64,000 nucleotides of DNA from positions 37,892 through 101,891 of IMG/VR virus record IMGVR_UViG_3300025411_000011. One strand, given 5' to 3'. This DNA comes from a virus. The notes under the pieces were generated by a model, which ran no database searches, had not been told where the DNA came from, and saw nothing but the letters and a program-made list of their open reading frames with translations. Of the stretch, positions 45,318 through 53,276 are shown piece by piece (positions within the stretch are counted from its first letter, which is position 1; every line of letters starts with the position of its first letter). A program made the translations under genes and the position numbers.

Positions 45318-46568
45318 TTATAGTAAAATACTTAGCAGTACTGCTCGGTTTCTACTAATTAATTCGTCTGCGGTTTGTACGGTAGAATTGACCAAATACA
45401 ATCCAGTTCTTCCTGGGCCAATTGTAGTACTAGAATATAATTTTGTACCACCACTAGTATAAGTAGGAGTGCTTGCTTGGTTGTCCAACTGAGCAACTGC
45501 ATTAATTTCTACAGGATAAGTTGAACTTTGTGTTGTTAAAATTAAATTAGCATTGGTAGAGTTTGAAATAGTATTAGGATTAGCTGTTGATCCAACTGAT
45601 AAATTTCCTAAAACAGCACCTGTACTGTTAATAGTAACGACTGTGCTACCAGCTATCTGGAATAAAAGACCTGAGCTGGTCGCTTGAATAGCACTATTGG
45701 CTGAACCAATAGCAACGCCGACTGGCTGTTGGATTGTTTGAACTGTAGCAGTACCTGGTGTACTTGAACCTAATGTATAGTTAGATGCGATATAAGTTTG
45801 TACCCATTGCACGTTTGGAATATCGTCACCACTTAACACACGTTGATAATATGGAACTCCTGCGGCTGTTGTACTATTAGCCAAACGCAAAGTAGGAGCT
45901 CCTCTTTGCATGTCAATGATTAAAGTATTATTTCCGTCACTTGTGATTGTTCTTAATTCTAATCCGCTCAAAGATCCGTCAGCAGTTTGTAATTTAAATG
46001 TACCACCTTTGTTTAAAGTGATAGTACCTAATGTTGTAATAGTTCCAGTCACAGCACTGGCAAATGTAACAGAACTAGTAGTACATGCTGTTACTGTATA
46101 TGTTCCGTTATATGTTGAAGGTGTAAACCCTGCAACTACAATGGTAGATCCAGTACTTCCGTTTGAAGCCACTGGAAATGGTACAGAACTCTGTGTTGAA
46201 AAATTAAATGTTACTGCTGATCCTGTTGCAGTATAACTTGTTGCAGTTATAGCAGTTGTTGGATCATAATGTCTTACTGATTCATCAAATAATAATTCTG
46301 CCGCTTGTGCAACACCCCTATCTATTTGTAATCCAGATTGATAACTTAATGCACTAGGAATTCCGTTAGTAGTTAGTCCTGCATTGATTTGTAATACGTT
46401 TACTTCAACGTTTAAAGTACTCGAATTAATTGTAGTAGTTGTACCATTAACAACAAGATTGCCAGTGACTGTTACTTGACCAGAACTAGTAGGGTCAAGA
46501 ATAATTGTCCCACCATTTTGAACTAATACGTGGTAATCGCCTTGGTTTGTTTTTACAACTCTTGTCAT
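45318..46568 (-). CDS. Tail fibre / appendage protein
   Basis: 416 residues. Begins 'RVVKTNQGDYHVLVQNGGTI' followed by 'GNLVVNGTTTTINSSTLNV', a start common in T4-like phage fibre-type virion proteins. Carries one shuffled 'GFTPSTYNGTYTVTACT' module near residues 140-180. Later 'GGTFKLQTADGSLSGLELRT' and 'VPYYQRVLSGDDIPNVQWVQ'. No enzymatic motif. AGGAT ribosome site, preceded by a UUCG hairpin in the intercistronic gap. Confidence 0.68.
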   Translation of the reverse strand: MTRVVKTNQGDYHVLVQNGGTIILDPTSSGQVTVTGNLVVNGTTTTINSSTLNVEVNVLQINAGLTTNGIPSALSYQSGLQIDRGVAQAAELLFDESVRHYDPTTAITATSYTATGSAVTFNFSTQSSVPFPVASNGSTGSTIVVAGFTPSTYNGTYTVTACTTSSVTFASAVTGTITTLGTITLNKGGTFKLQTADGSLSGLELRTITSDGNNTLIIDMQRGAPTLRLANSTTAAGVPYYQRVLSGDDIPNVQWVQTYIASNYTLGSSTPGTATVQTIQQPVGVAIGSANSAIQATSSGLLFQIAGSTVVTINSTGAVLGNLSVGSTANPNTISNSTNANLILTTQSSTYPVEINAVAQLDNQASTPTYTSGGTKLYSSTTIGPGRTGLYLVNSTVQTADELISRNRAVLLSILL

Positions 46569-46581
46569 TTAGAATCCTAAT

Positions 46582-46599
46582 TGGGGACCGAAGTCCCCA
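46582..46599 (-). other. Intercistronic UUCG hairpin
   Basis: On the minus strand a 7-bp stem TGGGGAC / GTCCCCA closes a UUCG loop. No T run follows, so it is not a terminator. It sits between the stop of the 503-residue gene and the ribosome site of the next. C(UUCG)G hairpins are a known feature between T4 genes. Confidence 0.75.
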
Positions 46600-46608
46600 T
46601 TGAGTTTA

Positions 46609-48120
46609 TTAAGCGTTATCTAGTGTTACTGAAACGTTAGCGGTCGGAGTTGTTAAATTCCATTGTGCCGCTTGTCCAGTAGTAAACTGTGTACCTGAAA
46701 TTGGAGTTAAGTATGCCTTACGGTTTGTTAACTTAGATACAGCATAGATACCACCAGCACTGTCAGTAGCAATGATTGCCATTTGACCTGAAGTCAAACT
46801 GCTTTCAGCAACTGCTGTTAGCCTGCACAATGTACCTGGGAATGTACCACCTTGTTGGATAACACGGAATGTACGTGAACCTTCTTGTTTGATGATGTCA
46901 CAATCGGTATACAATGTTCCGCCAATGTTGGCGTTAGCAATAATCTGCTCGTAACGTCCTGTGTAACCACTTGTTACTTGAGCGGCTAATGTAGCTGTAG
47001 CTGTAGCTGAACCAGAACTTAATGTTACAACTGGAGTGTAACCAGCGATTGTTACAGAATCACTTACAGTATAAGTGAATGTCAAACCAGTTGATGTTGA
47101 ACCACCAACTGTTACAGTACCTGTACCGGCAAGAGCACCTGCTAGTGATGTACTTAATGTAACTGCTGTAGTTGTTGGAGCAACTGCTGAGCTAACATAA
47201 TATGTTGTACCGCTTGTTACACCTGTTAAGTTACCACTTAGTGTACCTGTTACTGCAATCGCTGTTCCTACTGGAAGAGCTGTTGTAGTTGCTGTATATG
47301 TTAACTGACCGGCTGTTTGGCTAACTGCGGCCAATGCGGCACTGTTAGGTTGTGATGTTGTTGATGCGGCTGTACCAACACCTGCGCCAGTAACTGAAGT
47401 ACTTACTGTAACTACTTTAGTTGCTGTGTTAGCAGTTTTGATATAGTAAGCTGTACTACCTGTTAACCCACCGATTGATTGGCTTGGTGTAAATTTCATA
47501 CCAACAATCATTTCATCAATCGAACTAACTGTAATGTTACCACTACCGTCAGTTGCTGTGATGCTCATAGTCTTAGTATCTGCAGAATCTAAATAACCAT
47601 CACCACCGTTGTTAGTTAATGAATAACTTGTAATTGTGAATGATGTTAGTGTGAATGTAGCGGCCGATGTAAATGTACTACCAACTGCCGTTAAAGCTGT
47701 TGCACCTGATGTTGCGCCAGTCCATGTACCGCCAGAAGTTACTGAGTTAACTGTTGTAATAACGCCAGAACCGTTTGTTGTAACGTTCAATACTGCTGTA
47801 CCACCGCCTTGAGCACTTGTACCAGTTACTGAAACTGTAAATGTACTTGATGCTGGATAACCTGTACCACCACTTGTTATGCTTGCGGCTGCGGCTGTTA
47901 AAACTGCAACTGCCGTAGCTTGTACACCGTTAGCAAGTTGTGGACCAAAGATTGATAAACTTGGAGCACCAGATGTATAACCTGTTAGTGTACCGCCTGT
48001 TGCAAGACTTGCAATATTTGAACCACCAATGCCGGCATCAACTGCGGCAGAGCGGCTATATGTACCTGATGCTGACGCATTACGTGAGCCAAAGTACTTT
48101 TTATTAAGAGGACGTCCCAT
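46609..48120 (-). CDS. Virion structural protein, function unknown
   Basis: 503 residues. N-terminus 'MGRPLNKKYFGSRNASASG', then Gly/Thr/Ser-rich repeats including 'GGTGYPASSTFTVSVTGTS'. The C-terminal ~110 residues are better conserved in appearance: 'YTDCDIIKQEGSRTFRVIQQ', 'GGIYAVSKLTNRKAYLTP'. I recognise the type (structural proteins near gp23 in marine T4-like phages) but not a specific function. A long leader with its own late promoter, and an AAGGAG site, suggest strong independent expression. Confidence 0.65.
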   Translation of the reverse strand: MGRPLNKKYFGSRNASASGTYSRSAAVDAGIGGSNIASLATGGTLTGYTSGAPSLSIFGPQLANGVQATAVAVLTAAAASITSGGTGYPASSTFTVSVTGTSAQGGGTAVLNVTTNGSGVITTVNSVTSGGTWTGATSGATALTAVGSTFTSAATFTLTSFTITSYSLTNNGGDGYLDSADTKTMSITATDGSGNITVSSIDEMIVGMKFTPSQSIGGLTGSTAYYIKTANTATKVVTVSTSVTGAGVGTAASTTSQPNSAALAAVSQTAGQLTYTATTTALPVGTAIAVTGTLSGNLTGVTSGTTYYVSSAVAPTTTAVTLSTSLAGALAGTGTVTVGGSTSTGLTFTYTVSDSVTIAGYTPVVTLSSGSATATATLAAQVTSGYTGRYEQIIANANIGGTLYTDCDIIKQEGSRTFRVIQQGGTFPGTLCRLTAVAESSLTSGQMAIIATDSAGGIYAVSKLTNRKAYLTPISGTQFTTGQAAQWNLTTPTANVSVTLDNA

Positions 48121-48218
48121 TTTGTTTTCTCCTTATGAAAAACACGGCGTTCTAGGCCGTACGCAGTTGGATTTCTGCATAAAACTCACCCCATGTGAGT
48201 TGTTACTATGTATTTATG
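48121..48218 (-). promoter_or_regulatory. Late promoter CATAAATA and structured leader of the 503-residue gene
   Basis: The late box CATAAATA is at 48211-48218 (minus), overlapping the previous stop codon; predicted start ~48205. A 7-bp stem AACTCAC / GTGAGTT (48183-48201) lies within the first ~25 bases of the RNA, and a second small stem ACGGC / GCCGT lies nearer the gene. AAGGAG precedes the ATG at 48120. Confidence 0.6.
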
Positions 48219-48804
48219 CGTAGGTAACTCTTACACCTATTTGATCTATATAAGCTGTGTCTCTGTGAGGGTATATACTGTTGCTTTTAAAACTAATTAC
48301 AACTCCAAATGTAGGATCACTAATGTTGGCCGCTGTAAGCCCAGTTGTACCCCATAAATCTGCAGGACCGCCATATATATTAAAATCACCCACAGGTACT
48401 AGCGGAATATCGTTAGGACCTCCACCTGTATACATATTACTTTGTACAGGATTAATTAAACTGGCATAATTATTTCCAATAAGATTACCTCCCAGTGTTA
48501 ATTGTATTACTAAATCTTCAATTCGTCCTGCACGTAAAAGATTTAATTTAAATTCTATACCCTGTACTGCGGTTGCCTTCAATGGAATTTTTAAATTAGT
48601 CAGCCACAGTTGACTTGTATTACTAAGAAACTTTTCCATCCACATACCACTAATGGTATACAACGGTTGTTTGCTTGTTGCATAATTATTTTCTGATATA
48701 ATCTTATTAAACTGCCAATCAATACTAGGAGTATTAATGATTTCATTTAATACATTAACATTTGTAACTGTTTGCGGATTATAAAATTGTGTGGTAGTCA
48801 TCAT
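48214..48804 (-). CDS. Virion structural protein, function unknown
   Basis: About 196 residues from the tandem ATG at 48799-48804. Beta-rich: 'PLYTISGMWMEKFLSNTSQL', 'WLTNLKIPLKATAV', 'VVISFKSNSIYPHRDTAYID'. Not recognised; the final part looks like a jelly-roll or sandwich. The frame stays open to 48909, but that would run backwards through the gp23 terminator and into the gp23 coding end, so the start after the terminator is chosen. GGTAAATA, a variant late box, lies one base upstream of the ATG pair and no Shine-Dalgarno sequence is seen. Confidence 0.6.
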   Translation of the reverse strand: MMTTTQFYNPQTVTNVNVLNEIINTPSIDWQFNKIISENNYATSKQPLYTISGMWMEKFLSNTSQLWLTNLKIPLKATAVQGIEFKLNLLRAGRIEDLVIQLTLGGNLIGNNYASLINPVQSNMYTGGGPNDIPLVPVGDFNIYGGPADLWGTTGLTAANISDPTFGVVISFKSNSIYPHRDTAYIDQIGVRVTYA

Positions 48805-48814
48805 ATATTTACCG

Positions 48815-48844
48815 AAAAAAAAAGTCCACCGAAGTGGACTTTTT
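48815..48844 (-). terminator. Rho-independent terminator after major capsid gene
   Basis: Minus strand: stem AAAAGTCCAC / GTGGACTTTT closed by UUCG, followed by a run of T (48815-48823). Situated 30 bases after the gp23 stop. It closes the head operon. Confidence 0.92.
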
Positions 48845-48874
48845 AATTTACTAATTAACCTCTTGGTTATCAGA

Positions 48875-50050
48875 TTAGCTGAACTTAACGTTAGCGGCAG
48901 TGATAGCAACTAGACCTAAATAGTCAGCGGCGTTACCTAGAGATGATGCAGTGTTTGACAACTCAACATAACCATAACGTGTCATGAATGAAACGACTGG
49001 TTCGAATGTTGATGGGTCAAGAACAACACCAGAACTCATTAAAGGAATATATGGGCAATAGAATGCAGGAGCATCTGATTCACTTGCACCTTTGTATCCG
49101 ATAAGGATTGGTGTAGCATCTTGTGCGTAGCTGTTAACATACACTTTCATTGCATTGTTTAATGTACCAACAAACTTAGTGTTTGTAGGTGCTTCAAATG
49201 TACCTTCTGTTGTACGAGCAAAAGCTGAAGTAGTAGCAGATTGTAGAATTGTTAATGCAAATGGGCTTACAACAGCATAATTACCAGCGCCACGACGTGT
49301 TCTTTGAGCGATCAAGTTGCTTACGCGATTGATCTGAACAGCTAGAGCGGCATGCTCGTCACCTACGAATGTTGCAGTACCAGAAACTTGTGACTGGTCA
49401 AAAGTTTGTGTTGCAGTACCAGCTAAAGAAATCAATGAAGAAATAATTTCTTGGTCGATTTCAGCTGTAATTTCTTGTGCTAAAGCAGCCATTACTTCTG
49501 CTTCAACGTCGATACCTTGTTGTGCTTGAGCATCTTGTGCTGACTCAAATGTCCAACGAGCTGATAGCTTGCGTGTTTTTGCTTCAACAGTTTGCTTCAA
49601 GATTTGAATACTTAAACGGTTACCAGCAACACCTTCTAAAGTAGCTGTTGAAGCTGCCTTAGCAAAAGCGTCGTTAGCGTTACCAGAATAAGCACTAGCA
49701 ATCTTGAATGGGCTCAATGCCTCTTCACCAGCTAGTACGTTAGCACCAGTTGATGTATCACTATAACGCACACGCAATGTGTGGATCTGTCCTACTGGAC
49801 CAGTCATTGGTTGTACACCTACTAATTCGTTAGCAATAACGGTAGGCATAACGCGGCGGATTACTGGAAGAATCACGCGATTTAAAGTTGCAACGTTACC
49901 AGCAGAAGTGGCACCAGCAGTTGGAGATTCCATCAAATACTTGCGAGTATTCTCTAGGGTTACACCCATTACTGATTTTTTTGTGCCTTGTAAGCCTTCT
50001 AATAGGGCTTCCTTAGTTTCTGCCCAACGTCCTGTTAATAGTTCTGACAT
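48875..50050 (-). CDS. gp23: Major capsid protein gp23
   Basis: 391 residues (T4 gp23 is 521, so a compact version that probably lacks the T4 insertion domain). It builds the icosahedral head with the HK97 fold. Diagnostic: 'VGVQPMTGPVGQIHTLRVRY' around residues 79-98, 'SARWTFESAQDAQAQQGID', 'EIDQEIISSLISLAG' and the C-terminal 'FMTRYGYVELSNT'. The N-terminus is a propeptide. 'YLMES' at residues 38-42 fits the gp21 cleavage rule (L/I-x-E), predicting maturation after E41. AAGGAG ribosome site; 12 bases after gp22; followed by a strong terminator. Confidence 0.95.
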   Translation of the reverse strand: MSELLTGRWAETKEALLEGLQGTKKSVMGVTLENTRKYLMESPTAGATSAGNVATLNRVILPVIRRVMPTVIANELVGVQPMTGPVGQIHTLRVRYSDTSTGANVLAGEEALSPFKIASAYSGNANDAFAKAASTATLEGVAGNRLSIQILKQTVEAKTRKLSARWTFESAQDAQAQQGIDVEAEVMAALAQEITAEIDQEIISSLISLAGTATQTFDQSQVSGTATFVGDEHAALAVQINRVSNLIAQRTRRGAGNYAVVSPFALTILQSATTSAFARTTEGTFEAPTNTKFVGTLNNAMKVYVNSYAQDATPILIGYKGASESDAPAFYCPYIPLMSSGVVLDPSTFEPVVSFMTRYGYVELSNTASSLGNAADYLGLVAITAANVKFS

Positions 50051-50062
50051 TTAAATTTCTCC

Positions 50063-51175
50063 TTAAAATTTTAGTCCAGCAAGTCTACGAATGTCAACAA
50101 TATTGCTACTGTCACCATCTAACCCACTGCTATTTTGGTTGTTGGAAATCTTATTTCCGGTTATTTCTTTAGCCTCTACTAGTGCCTGTTTCTTCTGCGG
50201 AGTCTTGCTAACATTACCATTGATAACGCTTGGCAAGTACTTTTCAAAACTTTCGTTTAGACGTTCTGTTTTCACAGACTCCATCAACTCGCTCATGATT
50301 TGCTTTTGCTCACTGTTAAGTGGCGCCAACAATTCACTCATGATTTCTTTTCTTTCTTTAGCTTCTTTCAAAGCACGGATCTCTGCATCTTTACTTTCTA
50401 GGATTTGCTCAGCTTGTACGACTGCCTTAGCGGCCTCTTGCATAGCTTGATCTTTCAGGTCTATAACCTTGAGTAATTTAGATGTTTCCGATTTTTCATT
50501 TAGGTAAGACGCTTGATATTCGTGAGCAAAAGCTTCAAATAACTTGCGACCAAAATCTGCACGACGAGCTGTTTCGATGTCTTCTTTTAATGATGTAATT
50601 TCAGAACGTAGTCCTTCGCTTACAACACCTTGAACCATCTTAGCGGCACGAGTTACAAATTGCTCTTTTACCTTCTTGATTTCTTGTCGACCTTCACGGA
50701 TTAAGCGAACTTTAGTTTCTGCTAAATCCTTCTTGTCTTGACCAAACTCTGTAATTTCTTGAGCTAGAGCCTCAACTACAAATTGTTCTAACACGCCAAA
50801 CTTATTTGCCATTCTTACTTGATCTTCATGAAGTTCACGAACTTCTTGAGCTAGTTGACGAGTAACAAATTCCTTCATCATCTCGGCATCTTTCTTCATC
50901 TTCTTAGCATACTTGACTTTCATCTCAGCTAATTGATTGCGATCATCGGCAAATTCTACGATTTCAACAGCTAGTTGATCAGTGATCATACGATCAATTG
51001 CTTCAACCATTGTTGCTTTATCGTGTTCATATTTTTGTGCAAACTCTTCACGTAATTGTTGAGCGGCTGTTTCCTTAGCTTCGTTAACCTTAGCTTCAAA
51101 CGCCTTCTCAATTGACTCTTTAATCTCTACAGAAATCACATTGTTTTCAAATAAACTTTTTAGTGCATCCAACAT
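50063..51175 (-). CDS. gp22: Prohead scaffold core protein gp22
   Basis: 370 residues, nearly all charged helix and coiled coil ('EAKVNEAKETAAQQLREEF', 'KMKKDAEMMKEFVTRQLAQ', 'EAKERKEIMSELLAPLNSE'). It forms the internal core around which the prohead assembles and is then degraded by the gp21 protease. Recognised by its order gp21-gp22-gp23 as in T4, length and composition. Several L-x-E sites suit cleavage. The final residues 'NIVDIRRLAGLKF' are a short conserved tail, probably capsid-binding. AAGGAG ribosome site. Confidence 0.9.
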   Translation of the reverse strand: MLDALKSLFENNVISVEIKESIEKAFEAKVNEAKETAAQQLREEFAQKYEHDKATMVEAIDRMITDQLAVEIVEFADDRNQLAEMKVKYAKKMKKDAEMMKEFVTRQLAQEVRELHEDQVRMANKFGVLEQFVVEALAQEITEFGQDKKDLAETKVRLIREGRQEIKKVKEQFVTRAAKMVQGVVSEGLRSEITSLKEDIETARRADFGRKLFEAFAHEYQASYLNEKSETSKLLKVIDLKDQAMQEAAKAVVQAEQILESKDAEIRALKEAKERKEIMSELLAPLNSEQKQIMSELMESVKTERLNESFEKYLPSVINGNVSKTPQKKQALVEAKEITGNKISNNQNSSGLDGDSSNIVDIRRLAGLKF

Positions 51176-51188
51176 ATGATTCTCCTTG

Positions 51189-51818
51189 TTATTGGAGTCT
51201 GCTTATTATCGCTAATAAGCTCTCTTTGAGATATTTCTGTGCCTTAGGATCCCCTTTCACCTCTTCCGCTATACGCAAGGCACTTAGACCACCGCGATTA
51301 TTCATCAGGTGTTCATAAATTGGTGTGGGATATGCTCCAGGAGCACTAGGTTGAGCTACCATATCTACTGTGATAATCTCAAAATCTGATACTTCACCGG
51401 ATCCGTCATCTTTGACGTTTCCGGATCCGCGACTTGAAACACCTAACTTGACTCCGCTTTCTAGCATCGTCTTGATTAGTTGTCCCATTGGTGTTGGAAG
51501 TATTTTCAACTTCCCGTAACCATTAGGACCGTCCATCCACATATTAACTATCATGTGTGACACACGGTCCAGGTTAATTTTTAGATCATCTGGATGATCC
51601 ACTTCTCCGAGAACTGAATAACCGTTTTGAATCTGATCGTTAAGGGTCTTAACAGCCTTGCCAATCTCATTAACAGGGTAAACACGCTGGTTGGCGTTTT
51701 TAATACCGCCCTGGATGCAAATCCCGGACATGTACAAGTTTTTCCCATCTTTGTCATCAGATTCAACGATCATTTTTGCTTCGTTGAAACTGAGATTCTC
51801 TCGGAGGTATAAAGACAT
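51189..51818 (-). CDS. gp21: Prohead core protease gp21
   Basis: 209 residues (T4 gp21 is 212). A serine-type protease of the phage prohead family which processes capsid and core proteins and itself. Likely catalytic His in 'GEVDHPDD' (~res 72-79) and Ser in 'LGVSSRGSGNV' (~res 126-136), with 'DMVAQPSAPGA' beyond. N-terminal 'IVESDDKDGKNLYMSGICIQ' matches the family. Between gp22 and the acidic core protein, as in T4. The ribosome site is weak (AAGAGA about 12 bases upstream). Confidence 0.92.
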   Translation of the reverse strand: MSLYLRENLSFNEAKMIVESDDKDGKNLYMSGICIQGGIKNANQRVYPVNEIGKAVKTLNDQIQNGYSVLGEVDHPDDLKINLDRVSHMIVNMWMDGPNGYGKLKILPTPMGQLIKTMLESGVKLGVSSRGSGNVKDDGSGEVSDFEIITVDMVAQPSAPGAYPTPIYEHLMNNRGGLSALRIAEEVKGDPKAQKYLKESLLAIISRLQ

Positions 51819-51839
51819 ACTTTTAATAGTCTCTTTTAA

Positions 51840-52907
51840 TTATTTACGAGCACGTAAAACGCTTTGTGTGTTGCTTTCGCCACGGCCATTAGAATCTTTA
51901 GCACCTACTTCTTTACCTTGTGCTTTTTTCTGATTGCCATTGCTGTCTACACCACCATAACCATTTTGACGATCACGGAACGCTTTCTTACCAGCATCGC
52001 CACCTGGACGGTTCATTGTATCACCGATTAATGGTTTTGGATTGCTTGGATCAGCTAAACCACCTTTGGTTCCGCCGGCTCTTGTACCAGCATCACCTTT
52101 TACTTCTACGTGATTCTGTGCAATGTTTTCTGAAGTGCCGCCCATGTTGTTTACCATGTGTCCGTCGATTGAACTTTTCTTGTTCATGTTACTTGTAACT
52201 GAACCAGCTTGAGCACCAACGTGTGCGCCTTCTGTTGAACCAGCAATGTTTTTGCCTGATTCGTATGGAGCACCGATCTTGTTAACGTATTCCATGATGT
52301 GAGCTAGTTCATCTAAACCGCCCATTTCATGATCATCGTCACTACCCATGTCACCACCCATCTCAGCACCTAAATCGTGCATTGGAGCGCCATCACCATG
52401 GATACCTGGCTCGTTTTCTTCTTCGTGTTCTTCACCAGCCAATAGCTGTTCAAATTCTGCTTTTAGATCTTCTAATGCATCTTCTAGATCCATTACGCGA
52501 TCTTCCATGTCGCCTGCATCTTGATCGATAGCTTCTGCGTCATCTTCTGCGTCATCCATATCATCTTCTGCGTCATCTTCTGCATCATCGCTGTCATCTT
52601 CTGCATCATCGCTATCATCTTCTGCATCATCTTCTGCATCATCGCCGCCGAATGGGTTTTCTTCTTTGTCTTCCCCGTCATCTTCGGAGCTTTCTTCTTC
52701 CATATCCTTTTCTTCCATCTCTTCTGTGTATGGATTTCCGGAATCTTTTTTGTTTGTACCAGCAATACCAAAGTCTTCTGCTAGTAGTTCTTCGTAGATT
52801 TCACGGCTTTTGCCTACTACGATATTATGAAATATTTCTTTTGCCGCTTGTTGGTCGTCATTGATTAACGCTTCAAGCATGGCTTCAAATTGAGCACGGT
52901 CAGTCAT
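51840..52907 (-). CDS. Acidic prohead core protein (gp67/gp68-like)
   Basis: 355 residues. The N-terminal ~45 residues 'AQFEAMLEALINDDQQAAKE' and 'KSREIYEELLAEDFG' resemble the small T4-like prohead core protein. Residues ~65-135 are an Asp/Glu tract with DDAE and DDSD repeats. Then come 'MEDRVMDLEDALEDLKAEFE', a coiled-coil segment, and a Gly/Asn-rich tail. Position between gp21 and the portal matches T4 genes 67 and 68. It is probably an internal core protein cleaved during maturation; much longer than its T4 counterparts. AGGAG ribosome site. Confidence 0.7.
   Translation of the reverse strand: MTDRAQFEAMLEALINDDQQAAKEIFHNIVVGKSREIYEELLAEDFGIAGTNKKDSGNPYTEEMEEKDMEEESSEDDGEDKEENPFGGDDAEDDAEDDSDDAEDDSDDAEDDAEDDMDDAEDDAEAIDQDAGDMEDRVMDLEDALEDLKAEFEQLLAGEEHEEENEPGIHGDGAPMHDLGAEMGGDMGSDDDHEMGGLDELAHIMEYVNKIGAPYESGKNIAGSTEGAHVGAQAGSVTSNMNKKSSIDGHMVNNMGGTSENIAQNHVEVKGDAGTRAGGTKGGLADPSNPKPLIGDTMNRPGGDAGKKAFRDRQNGYGGVDSNGNQKKAQGKEVGAKDSNGRGESNTQSVLRARK
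52531..52643 (-). repeat. 12-bp tandem repeats encoding DDAE/DDSD
   Basis: About nine imperfect 12-base units with the core (minus strand) GATGAYGCAGAA or GATGACAGCGAT. They encode the acidic tract of the core protein. In-frame expansion or contraction would change its length. Confidence 0.8.
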
Positions 52908-52946
52908 GTTAAATTCTCCTGTTGTTATAGATACAAGGCTGTGTAA

Positions 52947-52954
52947 TATTTACA
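52947..52954 (-). promoter_or_regulatory. Variant late promoter box TGTAAATA before the acidic core gene
   Basis: Reads TGTAAATA on the minus strand inside a small palindrome (52941-52955), ~40 bases before the core protein ATG and downstream of a terminator. One base differs from consensus at position 2, so it is a possible secondary late promoter. Confidence 0.4.
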
Positions 52955-52984
52955 CCTATGTTAAAAAAACGGGGTGATATAGGC

Positions 52985-53012
52985 AAAAAACAGTCAAATT
53001 TTGACAGTTTTA
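52985..53012 (-). terminator. Probable terminator after the 82-residue gene
   Basis: Minus strand: AAAACTGTCAAA pairs with TTTGACTGTTTT with one mismatch, followed by more T. It starts 3 bases after the stop at 53016. Leaky termination here would lower gp67/21/22/23 readthrough unless the variant late box downstream contributes. Confidence 0.6.
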
Positions 53013-53015
53013 TTA

Positions 53016-53264
53016 TTATTGAGGTGCACCAGCTTCAGGAGCGGGCATTGCATACATGGCATGTATAAATTCTAGTTCTTTTTCTTGTTCTAGAATGTGT
53101 GCTTCTGTGCTTTTGCGTAATTCGTTGATTTGTCTAAGAGTTAAACGTGTCTTACGTGTATCGTCTCTATGTAATTGAGTATCGTCACGATGGGGCTCGT
53201 AGCGTAAGTCGTTAGCTACATTACGAGTGCTTGGATCAATATAAAACAATTCACGTAGGATCAT
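53016..53264 (-). CDS. Small conserved head-cluster protein
   Basis: 82 residues: 'MILRELFYIDPSTRNVANDL', 'PHRDDTQLHRDDTRKTRLTL' and a C-terminal helix 'EAHILEQEKELEFIHAMY'. It looks like a protein found beside the portal gene in marine T4-like phages, where it has no assigned function; the slot is that of T4 gp67/68. It could be a core or portal-associated protein. No Shine-Dalgarno sequence; a perfect late box ends 4 bases before the ATG. Confidence 0.65.
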   Translation of the reverse strand: MILRELFYIDPSTRNVANDLRYEPHRDDTQLHRDDTRKTRLTLRQINELRKSTEAHILEQEKELEFIHAMYAMPAPEAGAPQ

Positions 53265-53268
53265 ACTA

Positions 53269-53276
53269 TATTTATA
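53269..53276 (-). promoter_or_regulatory. Perfect late promoter TATAAATA before the 82-residue gene
   Basis: Exact T4 late consensus on the minus strand, 4 bases from the ATG at 53264 and overlapping the end of the portal gene. Predicts a leaderless or nearly leaderless transcript. Confidence 0.7.

Noticed and set aside
48804-48909. Upstream extension of the 196-residue structural gene to an earlier ATG
   Set aside because: It would read through the gp23 terminator stem and the end of gp23; the extra residues do not look like a protein start of this family.
52521-52784. Plus-strand frame rich in Ile, Phe and Cys opposite the acidic core gene
   Set aside because: It is the antisense of the Asp/Glu repeat tract; GAY/GAR codons read backwards give ATC/TTC. 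No ribosome site.
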